Shown here piece after piece: positions 12,365 through 21,160 of a DNA stretch of 26,338 nucleotides. The notes under the pieces were generated by a model. It was not told the origin of the DNA. It was given only the letters and a program-made list of their open reading frames with translations, and did not search any database. The first letter of the stretch is position 1. Each line of letters starts with the position of its first letter. The translations under genes were made by a program, and so were the position numbers. The stretch is from a virus: the IMG/VR virus record IMGVR_UViG_3300020202_000201, positions 1 to 26,338 of that record. One strand, 5' to 3'.

Positions 12365-13264
12365 ATGCAGACCACTTCAGTTGCATTCGCGACCCTCAAG
12401 GCGACCCTCGAGGAGATCGTTACGGACGACACGGACAACGTCGAAAAGAACGTCGTCTACAAGCAGTACATGAAGGTCGAGGGGATGAAGGACAACTACG
12501 TCGACGACCTGTCGAACGGTGGTCCTGGCCTCGCGACGGAGAAGGCCGAAGGTCAGGCGCTCGACGTCCTCGACCTGAACAACGGGTACCAGACTCGCTA
12601 TCTGGCCCGGAAGTTCGGCCTGATCATGCAGATCACCGAGGAGCTGGACGAGGACGGCAAGTACAACGACGAGTACGTCGATGCTGCTCGCCGGATGAAG
12701 CGCGCGGTCTTCAAGACCATGGAGGTCGAGTGCGCGCAGATTCTGAACCGCGTCCACAATGCGTCGTACGTCGGCGGTGACGGTCTGTGCCTGGGCAACT
12801 CGGCGCACACCATCCCCGGCGGCGGGACGTTCAGCAACACGCTGTCGACGGCGTTTTCGCCCTCGCGCGCGGCGCTGATCGTGGTTCGCCAGAACCTCAT
12901 GACTCTGCCCGGCTGGGACGGCGTCACCGAGGGCTACATGCCCACGGCGGTCGTTCACCCGCCGGCGCAGTGGGGCGCCTGGGCGGGCATCCTGCAGTCG
13001 GAGAAGGTGCCCGAGAGCGGCAACAACGAGACGAACGTCGCCAAGTCGCTCAACCTCAAGCAGGTGCCGGTGCCGTACTGGACGGCGAGCACCACCAACT
13101 GGCTGGTGCTGACCGATGCGGCCCGCCTGAAGCTGAAGGTGCGCCGCAAGCCCAAGGCCCGTACGTGGTACGACGAGGCCACGGAGGTCATCAACTACGG
13201 CATCAGCGCTCGCTGGGCGCGTGGTTGGTCGGATCCGCGGGCGGTCTACACGAGCAACGCGTAG
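12365..13264 (+). CDS. Major capsid protein
   Basis: A 299-residue protein placed after the scaffold, as expected for a coat protein of the HK97-type fold. Features consistent with that fold are an N-terminal helical arm, LNNGYQTRYLARKFG and the following helix (about 75-115), a Gly-rich loop before PSRAALIVVRQNLM (the spine-helix region), PTAVVHPPAQWGAWAGIL, and a C-terminal beta segment with KARTWYDEATEVINYGISARWARGW cut by turns. No signal or processing site is evident. It is the best candidate for the main virion shell component, although identification depends on order and composition. Confidence 0.78.
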   Translation: MQTTSVAFATLKATLEEIVTDDTDNVEKNVVYKQYMKVEGMKDNYVDDLSNGGPGLATEKAEGQALDVLDLNNGYQTRYLARKFGLIMQITEELDEDGKYNDEYVDAARRMKRAVFKTMEVECAQILNRVHNASYVGGDGLCLGNSAHTIPGGGTFSNTLSTAFSPSRAALIVVRQNLMTLPGWDGVTEGYMPTAVVHPPAQWGAWAGILQSEKVPESGNNETNVAKSLNLKQVPVPYWTASTTNWLVLTDAARLKLKVRRKPKARTWYDEATEVINYGISARWARGWSDPRAVYTSNA

Positions 13265-13273
13265 GGAGGGGCC

Positions 13274-14242
13274 ATGTACGGCAACTACACGTTCCCTCAC
13301 CTCCCGCACCAGCACTTCCCGGTTGGGGTGCATTTGGGACCGGTCACCGTGCTCCCGGGCGGCGCGAACGTCCACTACGTCCGGTCGACGGGCGCGGCGG
13401 ACTACGATCCCCCGGAGCTCGCCGGCCGCATCCACACGACGGTGAACTCGGCGCTTGCCCAGTGCAGGGCGAACCGTGGCGACACGGTCATCATCCTGGA
13501 GGGCCACGCCGAGAGCATCTCGGCGGCGGACGCCTGGTCCAGCCTGGTCGCTGGCACGCGCATCATCGGCCGCGGGGTCGGCGATGCGCGGCCAACGTTC
13601 ACCTGGACTGCGGCGGCGGGGACCATCCTCGCCGACGTGGCTGATGTGATGATCACCAACTGCCGCTTCCTGATGGCGGGCGCTCTGTCGAGCACCACGG
13701 CGCTGACGGTGACGGTTGGTATCCCTGTCACGGCCACCGGGTTCACGTTCGTAAACAACGAGGTGAACGTTGGCGTGGATGCGGACCAGTTGACCACGGA
13801 CGCGTTTACGCTGTCCGCGGCGGCCGACCGCTGCACGTTCGCGGGGAACTTCATCTACGGGCGGGCTGCGGCCGAAATCTCCAGCGTCATCAAGACGACG
13901 GCCGCGGGTGCGGATGACCTGCACATCATCAACAACGTTATCTCGGCGGACGTGGCCACGGCTGCGACCGGCGTGCTGCTCGACATCGACGCGGGGGCCA
14001 TCCTGCGGAACCTCATCATCGGGAACCACCTCGCCAACAACACGGCGAGCAGCAAGTACGTGTTGGACGCTCACGCGTCGAACACGGGCTTGATCGATGG
14101 GAACAAGTACTACGTTGGCGACGGCGCCACGGGTCCTGCGTCCCTCGGTTCTCCGGAGTGGGGCGCCTACAAGATCGGCACCAACTACTGCGTCACTGCG
14201 GTGGCTGCCTCGGCGATTCTCTGCCCGGCGGCTGACTCGTAA
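13274..14242 (+). CDS. Beta-helix virion protein, first tandem copy
   Basis: The ATG at 13274 follows a strong GGGAGGGG site. The 322 residues form a repetitive right-handed beta-helix pattern: short strands of V/I/T/N separated by about 20-25 residues, such as DTVIILEGHAESI, TRIIGRGVG, DVMITNCRF, GFTFVNNEVN and LHIINNVIS. The N-terminus carries YVRSTGAADYD. It appears homologous to the next gene, indicating tandem duplication. It could be a head decoration or spike-type protein; no catalytic residues stand out. A location between coat and head-closure genes is unusual for a receptor-binding spike. Confidence 0.65.
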   Translation: MYGNYTFPHLPHQHFPVGVHLGPVTVLPGGANVHYVRSTGAADYDPPELAGRIHTTVNSALAQCRANRGDTVIILEGHAESISAADAWSSLVAGTRIIGRGVGDARPTFTWTAAAGTILADVADVMITNCRFLMAGALSSTTALTVTVGIPVTATGFTFVNNEVNVGVDADQLTTDAFTLSAAADRCTFAGNFIYGRAAAEISSVIKTTAAGADDLHIINNVISADVATAATGVLLDIDAGAILRNLIIGNHLANNTASSKYVLDAHASNTGLIDGNKYYVGDGATGPASLGSPEWGAYKIGTNYCVTAVAASAILCPAADS

Positions 14243-14292
14243 CAGGTTGGTGGGCCGCTCGGCCTCCGGCGGGGCTGCCCGAGGAAGGCTGA

Positions 14293-15126
14293 GTGGCTTC
14301 ACCGAATTTCTACAGCACGGGCAACGGCGGGTCGTCAGGCTCAACCCTGGCGACCGTCTCGCCCATCCTGTCGTCAGGGACGACATGGTACGTCTCCAGC
14401 ACGGCCACGGGTGCAGCCGACGCAGGCTCGCCCGCTGGCCGGGAGCGTATCAAGCCGCTGCTGACGCTGGCGCAGGCGATCACCAACGCGAGCGCCAACG
14501 ACACGATCTGCATCCTGGCCAACCATACCGAGACGCTGACCAGCACGCAGACCATCAGCACGAACGGGCTCAACATCATCGGTGAGGGCACCGGGTCGAA
14601 CCGGCCGAAGTTTACGCGCAACATCGCCGCGAACGGCGTCATGTGGGACGTCACGGGCGCAGGGATCACGATCGACAACATCTACTTTCCTGCGACGGCG
14701 ACGACCGCCAGCACGGGGGCGAAGATCAAGATTTCCAATGCCGTCGATCGCATCCTCAACTGCTACTTCGAGGCGTCGACGCTGGACGACGGTCCGCAGC
14801 TCGAAACTGTCACCTCGGCCGGGCAGCTGACCATCTACAACACGACCTTCATCAGCACGGCATCCGGCCCGAGCGACCAGCCTGATAGCGCAATCAAGAT
14901 CACCAACGCGCTGACTGACTTGACGCTGGATACGGTCGTCTTCAGCGGCGGATCGAGCGGCTGGGCAAACCCGTTTGCGTTCAACGGCGCGGGCGCCATC
15001 ACCCGGCTGCGAGCCATCAACTGCGATCTGCTGCTCGACAGCGACGTCACGCTGGCAACGGGCACGGTCGGTTACTGGCACACCAGGAACAAGAGCGGCT
15101 CTGCACGGGTGGTGTGGGCGGCATGA
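14293..15126 (+). CDS. Beta-helix virion protein, second tandem copy
   Basis: GTG 14293, with GAGGAAGG upstream, gives 277 residues with the same plan as the preceding gene. Parallels are WYVSSTATGAAD against YVRSTGAADYD, ANDTICILANHTETLT against GDTVIILEGHAESIS, LNIIGEGTGSNRPKFT against TRIIGRGVGDARPTFT, and ITIDNIYF against VMITNCRF. Repeating short strands continue to the C-terminus. The copies have diverged considerably, so the duplication is old. It is probably a surface-exposed virion protein. The stop overlaps an ATG (ATGA) of the next frame. Confidence 0.65.
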   Translation: MASPNFYSTGNGGSSGSTLATVSPILSSGTTWYVSSTATGAADAGSPAGRERIKPLLTLAQAITNASANDTICILANHTETLTSTQTISTNGLNIIGEGTGSNRPKFTRNIAANGVMWDVTGAGITIDNIYFPATATTASTGAKIKISNAVDRILNCYFEASTLDDGPQLETVTSAGQLTIYNTTFISTASGPSDQPDSAIKITNALTDLTLDTVVFSGGSSGWANPFAFNGAGAITRLRAINCDLLLDSDVTLATGTVGYWHTRNKSGSARVVWAA

Positions 15127-15134
15127 GGCGGACC

Positions 15135-15356
15135 ATGTCCCGCAATTACTCGCCCCTGCCGGGCCCGGCCGGCGAGCGGCGCGTGTCCTGCGACTACTGC
15201 GGGTCCAAGTGGTACCGGTCCGAACTGGTCCGCGATGCCTCGGGCCACCTTGCCTGTCCTGACGACCAGGACGGCCGCGACGTCGCGACCCTGGACCGCA
15301 TCAACGCGCAGAACGCAGCCAGGGCGGCCCAGCGTAGGCCGCGGGTGCTCGATTGA
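15135..15356 (+). CDS. Small zinc-ribbon-like protein
   Basis: The ATG at 15135 has GAGG 6 nt upstream; an earlier in-frame ATG at 15123 overlaps the previous stop and is also possible. The 73-residue product holds CDYCGSKWYRSEL and, about 20 residues later, LACPDDQD, resembling half of a rubredoxin- or ribbon-type zinc site with Asp as a possible fourth ligand. A charged helix ends the protein. Similar short Cys-pair proteins are often encoded in phage head modules. Its stop overlaps the TTG start of the gp4-like gene. Confidence 0.6.
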   Translation: MSRNYSPLPGPAGERRVSCDYCGSKWYRSELVRDASGHLACPDDQDGRDVATLDRINAQNAARAAQRRPRVLD

Positions 15357-16042
15357 CCGTCTCGTCTACCGCCACGTTCGAGCTCGACGTGTCGGGCATC
15401 ATCCGCCGCGGGATGCAGGTTGCGGGTCTGCTCGAGGCGTCCCAGCAGCCGAGCGACGCCGATGAGGAGATGGCCCGCGACTTCGTCAATCTCGAGCTCG
15501 ACGAACTTCAGGCCGAAGGCGACGTCCAGCGCACCTGGACGCGTACGACGCTACCGCTGGTGGCGGGAACATCCACGTATTCGCTCGATAGCGACTGCGT
15601 TGACGTGTTCGTCGGGCCTGACAACGTGGTCGGGACCATCGTCCCGTCATCCGGGGCGGAAACGCCCGTGACCGTCATGTCCAGGCACGAGTACGTTTCG
15701 AAGTCGGACAAGACGAGCCAGTCGACGCCGACGCGGGTCATGGTCGAGCGGACCGCGACGATCAAGTTGGTGTTTTGGCCTGTCCCGCCGACGTCGCCGG
15801 GGTCGTTCCGCTACCAGAAGGGGACGCTGATGCGGGACGCGAATCCGACCAACTACACGCCTGACATCGACCGCAAGCGGGCCAAGGCGCTGATCTGGGC
15901 GGTAGCGTACGACATGGCGGTCGCAAAGAAGATGGGCATCGACCGGGTGGGGATGCTCAGGGCCGAACGCGATCGGCTCAAGGCGGTAGCCAGAGCAAAC
16001 GACGTGGAGCGCGGCCACGCACAGTTCTACGTGGCGCACTGA
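15353..16042 (+). CDS. Head-closure protein, P22 gp4-like
   Basis: The 229-residue protein, from TTG 15353 overlapping the previous TGA, follows the known pattern of P22 gp4 relatives that bind under the portal and seal packaged DNA. An N-terminal helical bundle starts with TATFELDVSGIIRRGMQVAG, followed by ARDFVNLELDELQAEGDVQRTW, then TLPLVAGTSTYSL, SRHEYVSKSDKTSQSTPTRV and KLVFWPVPP, and the helical ending with AKALIWAVAYDMAV. The order portal-coat-gp4-gp10 also matches. It should form the platform for the hub encoded at 17676. Confidence 0.8.
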   Translation: MTVSSTATFELDVSGIIRRGMQVAGLLEASQQPSDADEEMARDFVNLELDELQAEGDVQRTWTRTTLPLVAGTSTYSLDSDCVDVFVGPDNVVGTIVPSSGAETPVTVMSRHEYVSKSDKTSQSTPTRVMVERTATIKLVFWPVPPTSPGSFRYQKGTLMRDANPTNYTPDIDRKRAKALIWAVAYDMAVAKKMGIDRVGMLRAERDRLKAVARANDVERGHAQFYVAH

Positions 16043-17676
16043 TGGCAACCCTGGTCGCTCCTCTTGCATCTGGTGTGGTCGGCGCAGCGTCCGGAACCGC
16101 AGAGTTTTACGTGCGCGGCACGAATACGACCGCGTCCGTGTACTCAGACAAGGACGCGCAGACCGCCGTCACAACGCACGCGCTCGACAGCAACGGCGGG
16201 ATCGTCCGCTACGTGACCGAGCCCGTTGACGTTGTCGTCAAGAGTTCGGCTGGCGCCACCGTCCGCGAGTTCACCTGGGAGATTGCCGCCGGCTCTGTCC
16301 AGGTCACCAACAGCAGCTTCACGGGCACAGACCCGGTCACGTCGCAGAGCGTAGCTGGCGGGCGGCTGACGCTGAACGAGGTCCTTACGCTGGTCCTGGG
16401 CAGCTTCGGGACCACTGACTTCGACCTGCTCAAAGACGGCGATACGACGGCGGTCAAGCTCAAGGACGCTTTTTCCGCCATCGACAGTTCGTTGCCGTTC
16501 TTCGATGTCACCGAGTACGGCGCGACCGGGGACGGCACGACCAACGACTACGCGGACATCCTCGAAGCGTATGACGCTGCGGTGGCTGATGGCGGCGGGA
16601 TCTTGTTCTTCCCGGCCGGCACCTACGCCATCGGCACGACGCTGACCATCGCGAGCCAGAAGGTGTCACTTCTGGGCGTCGGCGGCAACGCTTCGATCAT
16701 CAAGCAGACCACGGCATCGTCAACGCCCATCGTGGTCAGCGATTCGGACCGCGATCAGTCGATCATTGGCCTCGCCATCGACCATAGCGGGAACGCGACC
16801 CACGGCATCCAGCTGACCGACAGTTCGGCGGCCGGCCCGCGCATCGTGGCCTGCCGGGTGTCTGCGAAATTCACCAATGCCATCACGGACGCCACCCAGC
16901 GCGGGGCGCGCATCGAGCGCTGCACGATTTCCGTCCGGGATGCGGCGTCGGCGAAGGGCGTGCTGAGCAGCGGCGCGCAAATCACGGAGGTCACGGGGTC
17001 GGATTTCATCTTCCCGACGACCTCGGGCGCTGGCACGTACTACGGCATCTACAACGACGCGGCCAACGGGTCGATCCGCTCGACCGATAACCGATTCGAC
17101 GTTTCAGGGCTGAGCGGCAGCGCGATCGGAGACGCGCACTTCGCCTCGGCCGCAAGCTACTGGTCGATCCGCGGCGCGTTCATGAGCACGGGCGCGAACG
17201 GCCGCCTGTACGGCGCGGGCACGGGCGCGTCTGTCTTCGAAGAGGGGACGACGGGCCTCGTGACTACGGGGCCGACCCTGTTCGACACATCCGGTGGTGG
17301 TCCCGCGTGGCGTACGGTGTCGTCTACCGTTCCGTTTATCCAATGGGTGGGCACGCGCGAGACGTCCTACATCGAAACGACGCTGAACGGGACGAGCTAC
17401 ACGGCCGATGTGATGAATTTTGGCATCCACTGGATAACGCACGCCTCGGGCGCGTCCATGACGTTCGCCAACCCGTCGACGACGACGCTCTACAAGGGGG
17501 CGCGACTCGTCATCATCTACCGGAACACAACCGGCGGCAGCTTGACGCCGACGTTCGGTACGTCGTTCTCGTTCAACACGGTGGCTGCCGTCGCTAATAA
17601 CGAGGTCTCCACATACTTTTTCATCTGGGACAACACCAACTTTGTCCAGGTCAACGACCAGGGGTTCGCGTATTGA
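16042..17676 (+). CDS. Tailspike with pectate-lyase-type beta-helix
   Basis: The ATG at 16042 overlaps the previous stop (TGATG). The 544 residues begin with an Ala/Thr/Gly-rich N-terminal region that probably attaches to the tail (about 1-150). Next comes DVTEYGATGDGTTND (155-169) with AVADGGGILFFPAGTYAI, the entry motif of phage pectate-lyase-like spikes. The repetitive beta-helix then extends to about residue 400, and a beta-rich C-terminus follows that may trimerise and end the spike. It likely binds, and perhaps degrades, a host surface polysaccharide. Its place between the gp4-like and gp10-like genes is atypical compared with P22. Confidence 0.82.
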   Translation: MATLVAPLASGVVGAASGTAEFYVRGTNTTASVYSDKDAQTAVTTHALDSNGGIVRYVTEPVDVVVKSSAGATVREFTWEIAAGSVQVTNSSFTGTDPVTSQSVAGGRLTLNEVLTLVLGSFGTTDFDLLKDGDTTAVKLKDAFSAIDSSLPFFDVTEYGATGDGTTNDYADILEAYDAAVADGGGILFFPAGTYAIGTTLTIASQKVSLLGVGGNASIIKQTTASSTPIVVSDSDRDQSIIGLAIDHSGNATHGIQLTDSSAAGPRIVACRVSAKFTNAITDATQRGARIERCTISVRDAASAKGVLSSGAQITEVTGSDFIFPTTSGAGTYYGIYNDAANGSIRSTDNRFDVSGLSGSAIGDAHFASAASYWSIRGAFMSTGANGRLYGAGTGASVFEEGTTGLVTTGPTLFDTSGGGPAWRTVSSTVPFIQWVGTRETSYIETTLNGTSYTADVMNFGIHWITHASGASMTFANPSTTTLYKGARLVIIYRNTTGGSLTPTFGTSFSFNTVAAVANNEVSTYFFIWDNTNFVQVNDQGFAY

Positions 17677-19097
17677 TGCCGACGGAACCGATCAACTTCG
17701 GACCGCAGCAGGCTAGCGGTGACTCGCCGCTCGCCGGCGCTGCGCCGTTGTGCATGAACGTGGTCGTAGACGGTATGGGCGCCGTCCGCCGTCGTCCTGG
17801 GCTGTCGGCGTATTCGCAGGTTGCGACCATGCCGGGCGAGGTCCGCGCGATCGGGTACTTCGGCGCTGACAATGCGGCACTGTTCGTGTCCTACGACGAG
17901 GACCAGGAGAACAGCCGGATCTATGCGCTCAAGTACGGCGTTGGGTTCTCAGAGGTGTCGGACAGTTCCACGTCAACGCGGCTACTGGGGACGGCCCGGC
18001 CTATCATCGCCGACTCGAAAAACGACGCGTTCATCATCGCCGGCAAGGCGCCGCAGCGGATCCGCATGGGGCTGACGTCCGAGCGGCTGGCGGGCTCTCC
18101 GCCGGTCGGCAACAGCATCGCGTCCATCGCGTCGCGGGTGCTCATCGACGACCGCAACAGCAAGAGCACGCGCGGTCAGATCCGTTGGTGCGACCCAGGC
18201 GTCACGGGCATCGAAACATGGGACGAGTTGGAGTTTGCCGAGGCCGAGGCGCGCCCTGACGAGTTGGTGCGTATCGCCGAGAACACTAACGAGCTGTGGG
18301 CGTTCGGTCAGACGACTACACAAATTTTCAACCCTGACCCGGTGTCCGTGTTCGCTCCTGGGCGAGCTCTGAATGTCGGCTGCGCTGCCACTCACTCGCC
18401 GATTCGCGTTGACGACTCGTTCGCGTGGCTGGACAACCAGAAGCGTTTCATCATCAGCGACGGGCGCGGCTACCAGGAGTTGAGCGGCGGCATAGCCGAT
18501 ACCCTGGACGGCATCACGACCGTTTCCGACTGCTACGGGTTCCGCGTGAACATCGGGCAGTTCGATTGCCTGTGCTGGACGTTCCCGACCGATGGGCGGA
18601 CGTTCGTCTACCAGCAGGGCGGCGGCTGGGCGCAGTGGAGCGGCTACACGAACGGTCGCTACCAGCCGTTCGCGTTGAGGTCGCACCACTACGTTGACAC
18701 GCAGGATGTCCACCTGGTGGGCCTCGAGAGCGGGCGCGTGGCTGAGTTCGACACGGCAGCGACGACCGACCTTGGCGACACGATCAAGGGCGAGGTCACG
18801 ACCGGCTTCATCAACCGTGGCACCGACGCTACGAAGGAGTGCAACGTCGTGCGGCTGGTGCTCAAGCGCGGCCAGGCGACGACCGCGCCGGTCCTGCGAG
18901 TGTCGTGGCGGGATGACCTGGGCGCGTTCTGCAGGCCGGTCACAGTCTCCCTTGGCACGCGCGGCGACTACGTCCACACGGTCGAACTGCGGAGCCTGGG
19001 GACCTACCGGGCGCGGCAGTGGAAGCTGGAGATGAGCGACGCGGCGGACATCGTGGTCGCGCGCGTCGAGGAAGACTTTTCGATGGGGGCCAACTGA
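17676..19097 (+). CDS. DNA stabilisation/tail hub protein, P22 gp10-like
   Basis: ATG 17676 overlaps the spike stop and is preferred to the TTG three nt upstream. The 473-residue protein starts with LCMNVVVDGMGAVRRRPGL, typical of the P22 gp10 family. It continues as a beta-propeller-like series of strands (IGYFGADNAALFVSY, NELWAFGQTTTQIF, FAWLDNQKRFIISDGRGY, GRTFVYQQGGGWAQW), ending in a beta domain with WRDDLGAF. Gp10 forms the hexameric hub under gp4 that holds the tail needle and spikes. I could not find an obvious needle gene (gp26-like) next to it. Confidence 0.8.
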   Translation: MPTEPINFGPQQASGDSPLAGAAPLCMNVVVDGMGAVRRRPGLSAYSQVATMPGEVRAIGYFGADNAALFVSYDEDQENSRIYALKYGVGFSEVSDSSTSTRLLGTARPIIADSKNDAFIIAGKAPQRIRMGLTSERLAGSPPVGNSIASIASRVLIDDRNSKSTRGQIRWCDPGVTGIETWDELEFAEAEARPDELVRIAENTNELWAFGQTTTQIFNPDPVSVFAPGRALNVGCAATHSPIRVDDSFAWLDNQKRFIISDGRGYQELSGGIADTLDGITTVSDCYGFRVNIGQFDCLCWTFPTDGRTFVYQQGGGWAQWSGYTNGRYQPFALRSHHYVDTQDVHLVGLESGRVAEFDTAATTDLGDTIKGEVTTGFINRGTDATKECNVVRLVLKRGQATTAPVLRVSWRDDLGAFCRPVTVSLGTRGDYVHTVELRSLGTYRARQWKLEMSDAADIVVARVEEDFSMGAN

Positions 19098-19432
19098 TGG
19101 CATCAGCGGACGACTACTTCGCGCCGACGCTCATGGGGGCCGGGTCTGGTGCGGCAACCGGGTACGCCATTGGCGGCCCGATCGGCGCCGGCATCGGCGC
19201 CGGGCTCGGTGGCATCGGCGGTTTCTTCCAGGGGCGTGCGAACGCCAAGAAAAAACAGGGCATGGCCAAGGCGCGCAAGGAGATGCAGGAACTGGCGCGC
19301 AGACAGTACGCCCAGCGCATGGCGGACCTGGAGCGCGCGATGGGGTACTTCAAGCCCGTGAACGACCGGCTGCGTCGCCTCTACGGCGACGACGCCGCGG
19401 TCGACTACGTGCCGCCCGAAAGGATGTTCTAG
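19097..19432 (+). CDS. Glycine-zipper membrane-active ejection protein
   Basis: A 111-residue protein with ATG 19097 overlapping the hub stop. Residues 13-45 are a dense glycine zipper (GAGSGAATGYAIGG, GAGIGAGLGGIGGFF) that would cross or perforate a membrane. A charged helix follows (about 50-85, KKKQGMAKARKEMQEL). Small glycine-zipper proteins adjacent to gp10-type genes are typical of podovirus DNA-ejection modules, such as P22 gp7-like partners. A holin is less likely, since there is a single hydrophobic region and a long basic tail. Confidence 0.6.
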   Translation: MASADDYFAPTLMGAGSGAATGYAIGGPIGAGIGAGLGGIGGFFQGRANAKKKQGMAKARKEMQELARRQYAQRMADLERAMGYFKPVNDRLRRLYGDDAAVDYVPPERMF

Positions 19433-21160
19433 GTGGCCGGCTACTACGACGCAGAGGGGAACTGGATCGACACCAGCGGCGGCAGGACCCCGCCGCCCGG
19501 TGGCGTGTCCGGTCGCGGTGGACACAGCGAGTATCAGCCGCCGATGCCGCCCGCGCCCGTGGCACCGACTAGCCAGCCGCTGCGCCGTCCCCGTACGCCC
19601 GGCCTGCTCGACGTACCCGGCGAGGGCGAGAGCTGGTGGCAGGCCAACAAAGGCCGATGGCGCCAGCCGCGCCGCTCGGTCGAGTACTGGCAGGGGATGC
19701 AGGGTCGCCGGCCGCACGCCACCCGGACATCATGGGACTACGTCAGCGGGCAACTGCAGGGCATGAGGCGCGGCTCCACGACCGCGCGGCGTGGGGCTGA
19801 CTTCATCCGCACCTACAAGTTGCAGCAGCCGGGGCTGGGCGAGGACTACGCCAAGCGCAACGTCGGGTACTTCGAGAACCCCGGTGAGATGGAGAACTAC
19901 TACCGGCAGTTCAGCAGCTACTTTTCGACGCCGGGCCAGGGCGAAGACTGGGTCCGTAAGAACATGGGCGGGTTCGAGAAGGCCGGCGATGCCGAGACGA
20001 ACTACGGCAACGCTCAGCGCCGCATCGCCAGCGGCGCGCAGAACACGCTGGGCTACTTCAGAGACACCCGCCCGTACGCCACCGGGTCCACGGCGGTGGA
20101 CAGCGAGCGCGGCTACTTCTCGCCGCAGCTGCGCAACAAGAGCTACAGCGAGCAGATTTACGATTCGGGCGCGGGCGGGCTCATTGACCCGTACCAGCGG
20201 GCGCTGGACAAGCGCACACGCGACATCCGCAACGCAGCGGCGGCGCGTGGCATGTTTGGCACCGGCGCTGGCCTGCGAGCGGAAGCGGAACTTGGCGCGG
20301 ACATCGCCGCTGAGGAAGCCCGCGACCGTATCGCGCTGGCCGACCAGGCGGACACGCAGCGACTCGGCCGGGCCGGGGCCGCCCTCGACTTCGCGTCCGA
20401 GGCCGAACGGGCGCTGCTGGGGCGGCGTAGCTTCGGGCTGGACGCGGCGACGGCTGCGGATGCGTCGACTCGGGAGAACGTCGGGCTCGAGACGGACGCG
20501 GCGCGTATCTCTCAGCAGGCCATGATTGACCGCCTGTTCAAAGGCGGCCAGCTCGGCCTGCAGGCGGACGAGGTCGGTCAGGGTCGAGTGCGGCTCGGCA
20601 TGGATGCGGCGGACCGGGCCCAGAGCGCTGGAAACCGTCGTGTCACGTCCGGGATGGACGTGGCGTCGCGTGGCCAGGAGTTGGAGCAGGACCGGATCAG
20701 GAACGAGGTGCAGCGCATCCTGGATGCGGCCGGCCTCGACATCGACGCCGACAAGCTCGACATGGACGTGCTCGATCGCTTGATGAAGGGCGCCGGCCAG
20801 GTCGACGACCAGTACAACCAAGACTTCACGACCGACTTCAACGCCACGCGCGCGCTCGACCGCGACGAGCTCGATTGGCTGGAGAGCGAGTACGGCGGCG
20901 CGAAGGATGCGCAGGGTCTGTTCGAGGGTCGCGAGCGGGGCGCACTCCAGGACATCGAGCGGAGCGCACGCGACCAGGCCGGCCTGCTCACCGGCGCACT
21001 CGGCAACGCGACCGAGGAGCAGAAGCAGATGGCCCAGGACGTGATTCAGACGCTCATGGCCGAATACGGGCTTGACGCCAAGCAGGCCGAGGCGATGGCC
21101 GAGAAGGCGTATCAGACGGGTCAGTTGGCCATGTACTACAAGCTCCTGAAAAGCAAGTGA
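19433..21160 (+). CDS. Internal virion/DNA-ejection protein with a repeated motif
   Basis: The 575-residue product, from the GTG directly after the previous TAG, has a Pro-rich N-terminus. It then carries three copies of a PG-x-GE-[DS]-[WY] motif ending in N-x-G-x-[WF] (PGEGESWWQANKGRW at 62, PGLGEDYAKRNVGYF at 133, PGQGEDWVRKNMGGF at 167), spaced 71 and 34 residues apart. From about residue 265 there is a long amphipathic helical region with AAARGMFGTGAGLRAEAELG, in the style of phage ejection proteins. The C-terminus contains ATEEQKQMAQDVIQTLM. It is probably ejected into the host with the genome. Identification is by position and composition. Confidence 0.55.
   Translation: MAGYYDAEGNWIDTSGGRTPPPGGVSGRGGHSEYQPPMPPAPVAPTSQPLRRPRTPGLLDVPGEGESWWQANKGRWRQPRRSVEYWQGMQGRRPHATRTSWDYVSGQLQGMRRGSTTARRGADFIRTYKLQQPGLGEDYAKRNVGYFENPGEMENYYRQFSSYFSTPGQGEDWVRKNMGGFEKAGDAETNYGNAQRRIASGAQNTLGYFRDTRPYATGSTAVDSERGYFSPQLRNKSYSEQIYDSGAGGLIDPYQRALDKRTRDIRNAAAARGMFGTGAGLRAEAELGADIAAEEARDRIALADQADTQRLGRAGAALDFASEAERALLGRRSFGLDAATAADASTRENVGLETDAARISQQAMIDRLFKGGQLGLQADEVGQGRVRLGMDAADRAQSAGNRRVTSGMDVASRGQELEQDRIRNEVQRILDAAGLDIDADKLDMDVLDRLMKGAGQVDDQYNQDFTTDFNATRALDRDELDWLESEYGGAKDAQGLFEGRERGALQDIERSARDQAGLLTGALGNATEEQKQMAQDVIQTLMAEYGLDAKQAEAMAEKAYQTGQLAMYYKLLKSK

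Noticed and set aside
12377-14386. A 669-codon leftward open frame opposite the capsid and first beta-helix genes
   Set aside because: Its product is Arg/Val/Asp/Pro-rich without domains and runs across two convincing rightward genes. Long antisense frames are expected where GC-ending codons dominate. Similar frames at 11040-12278, 17982-19103, 19730-21193 and 22726-24111 were rejected for the same reason.
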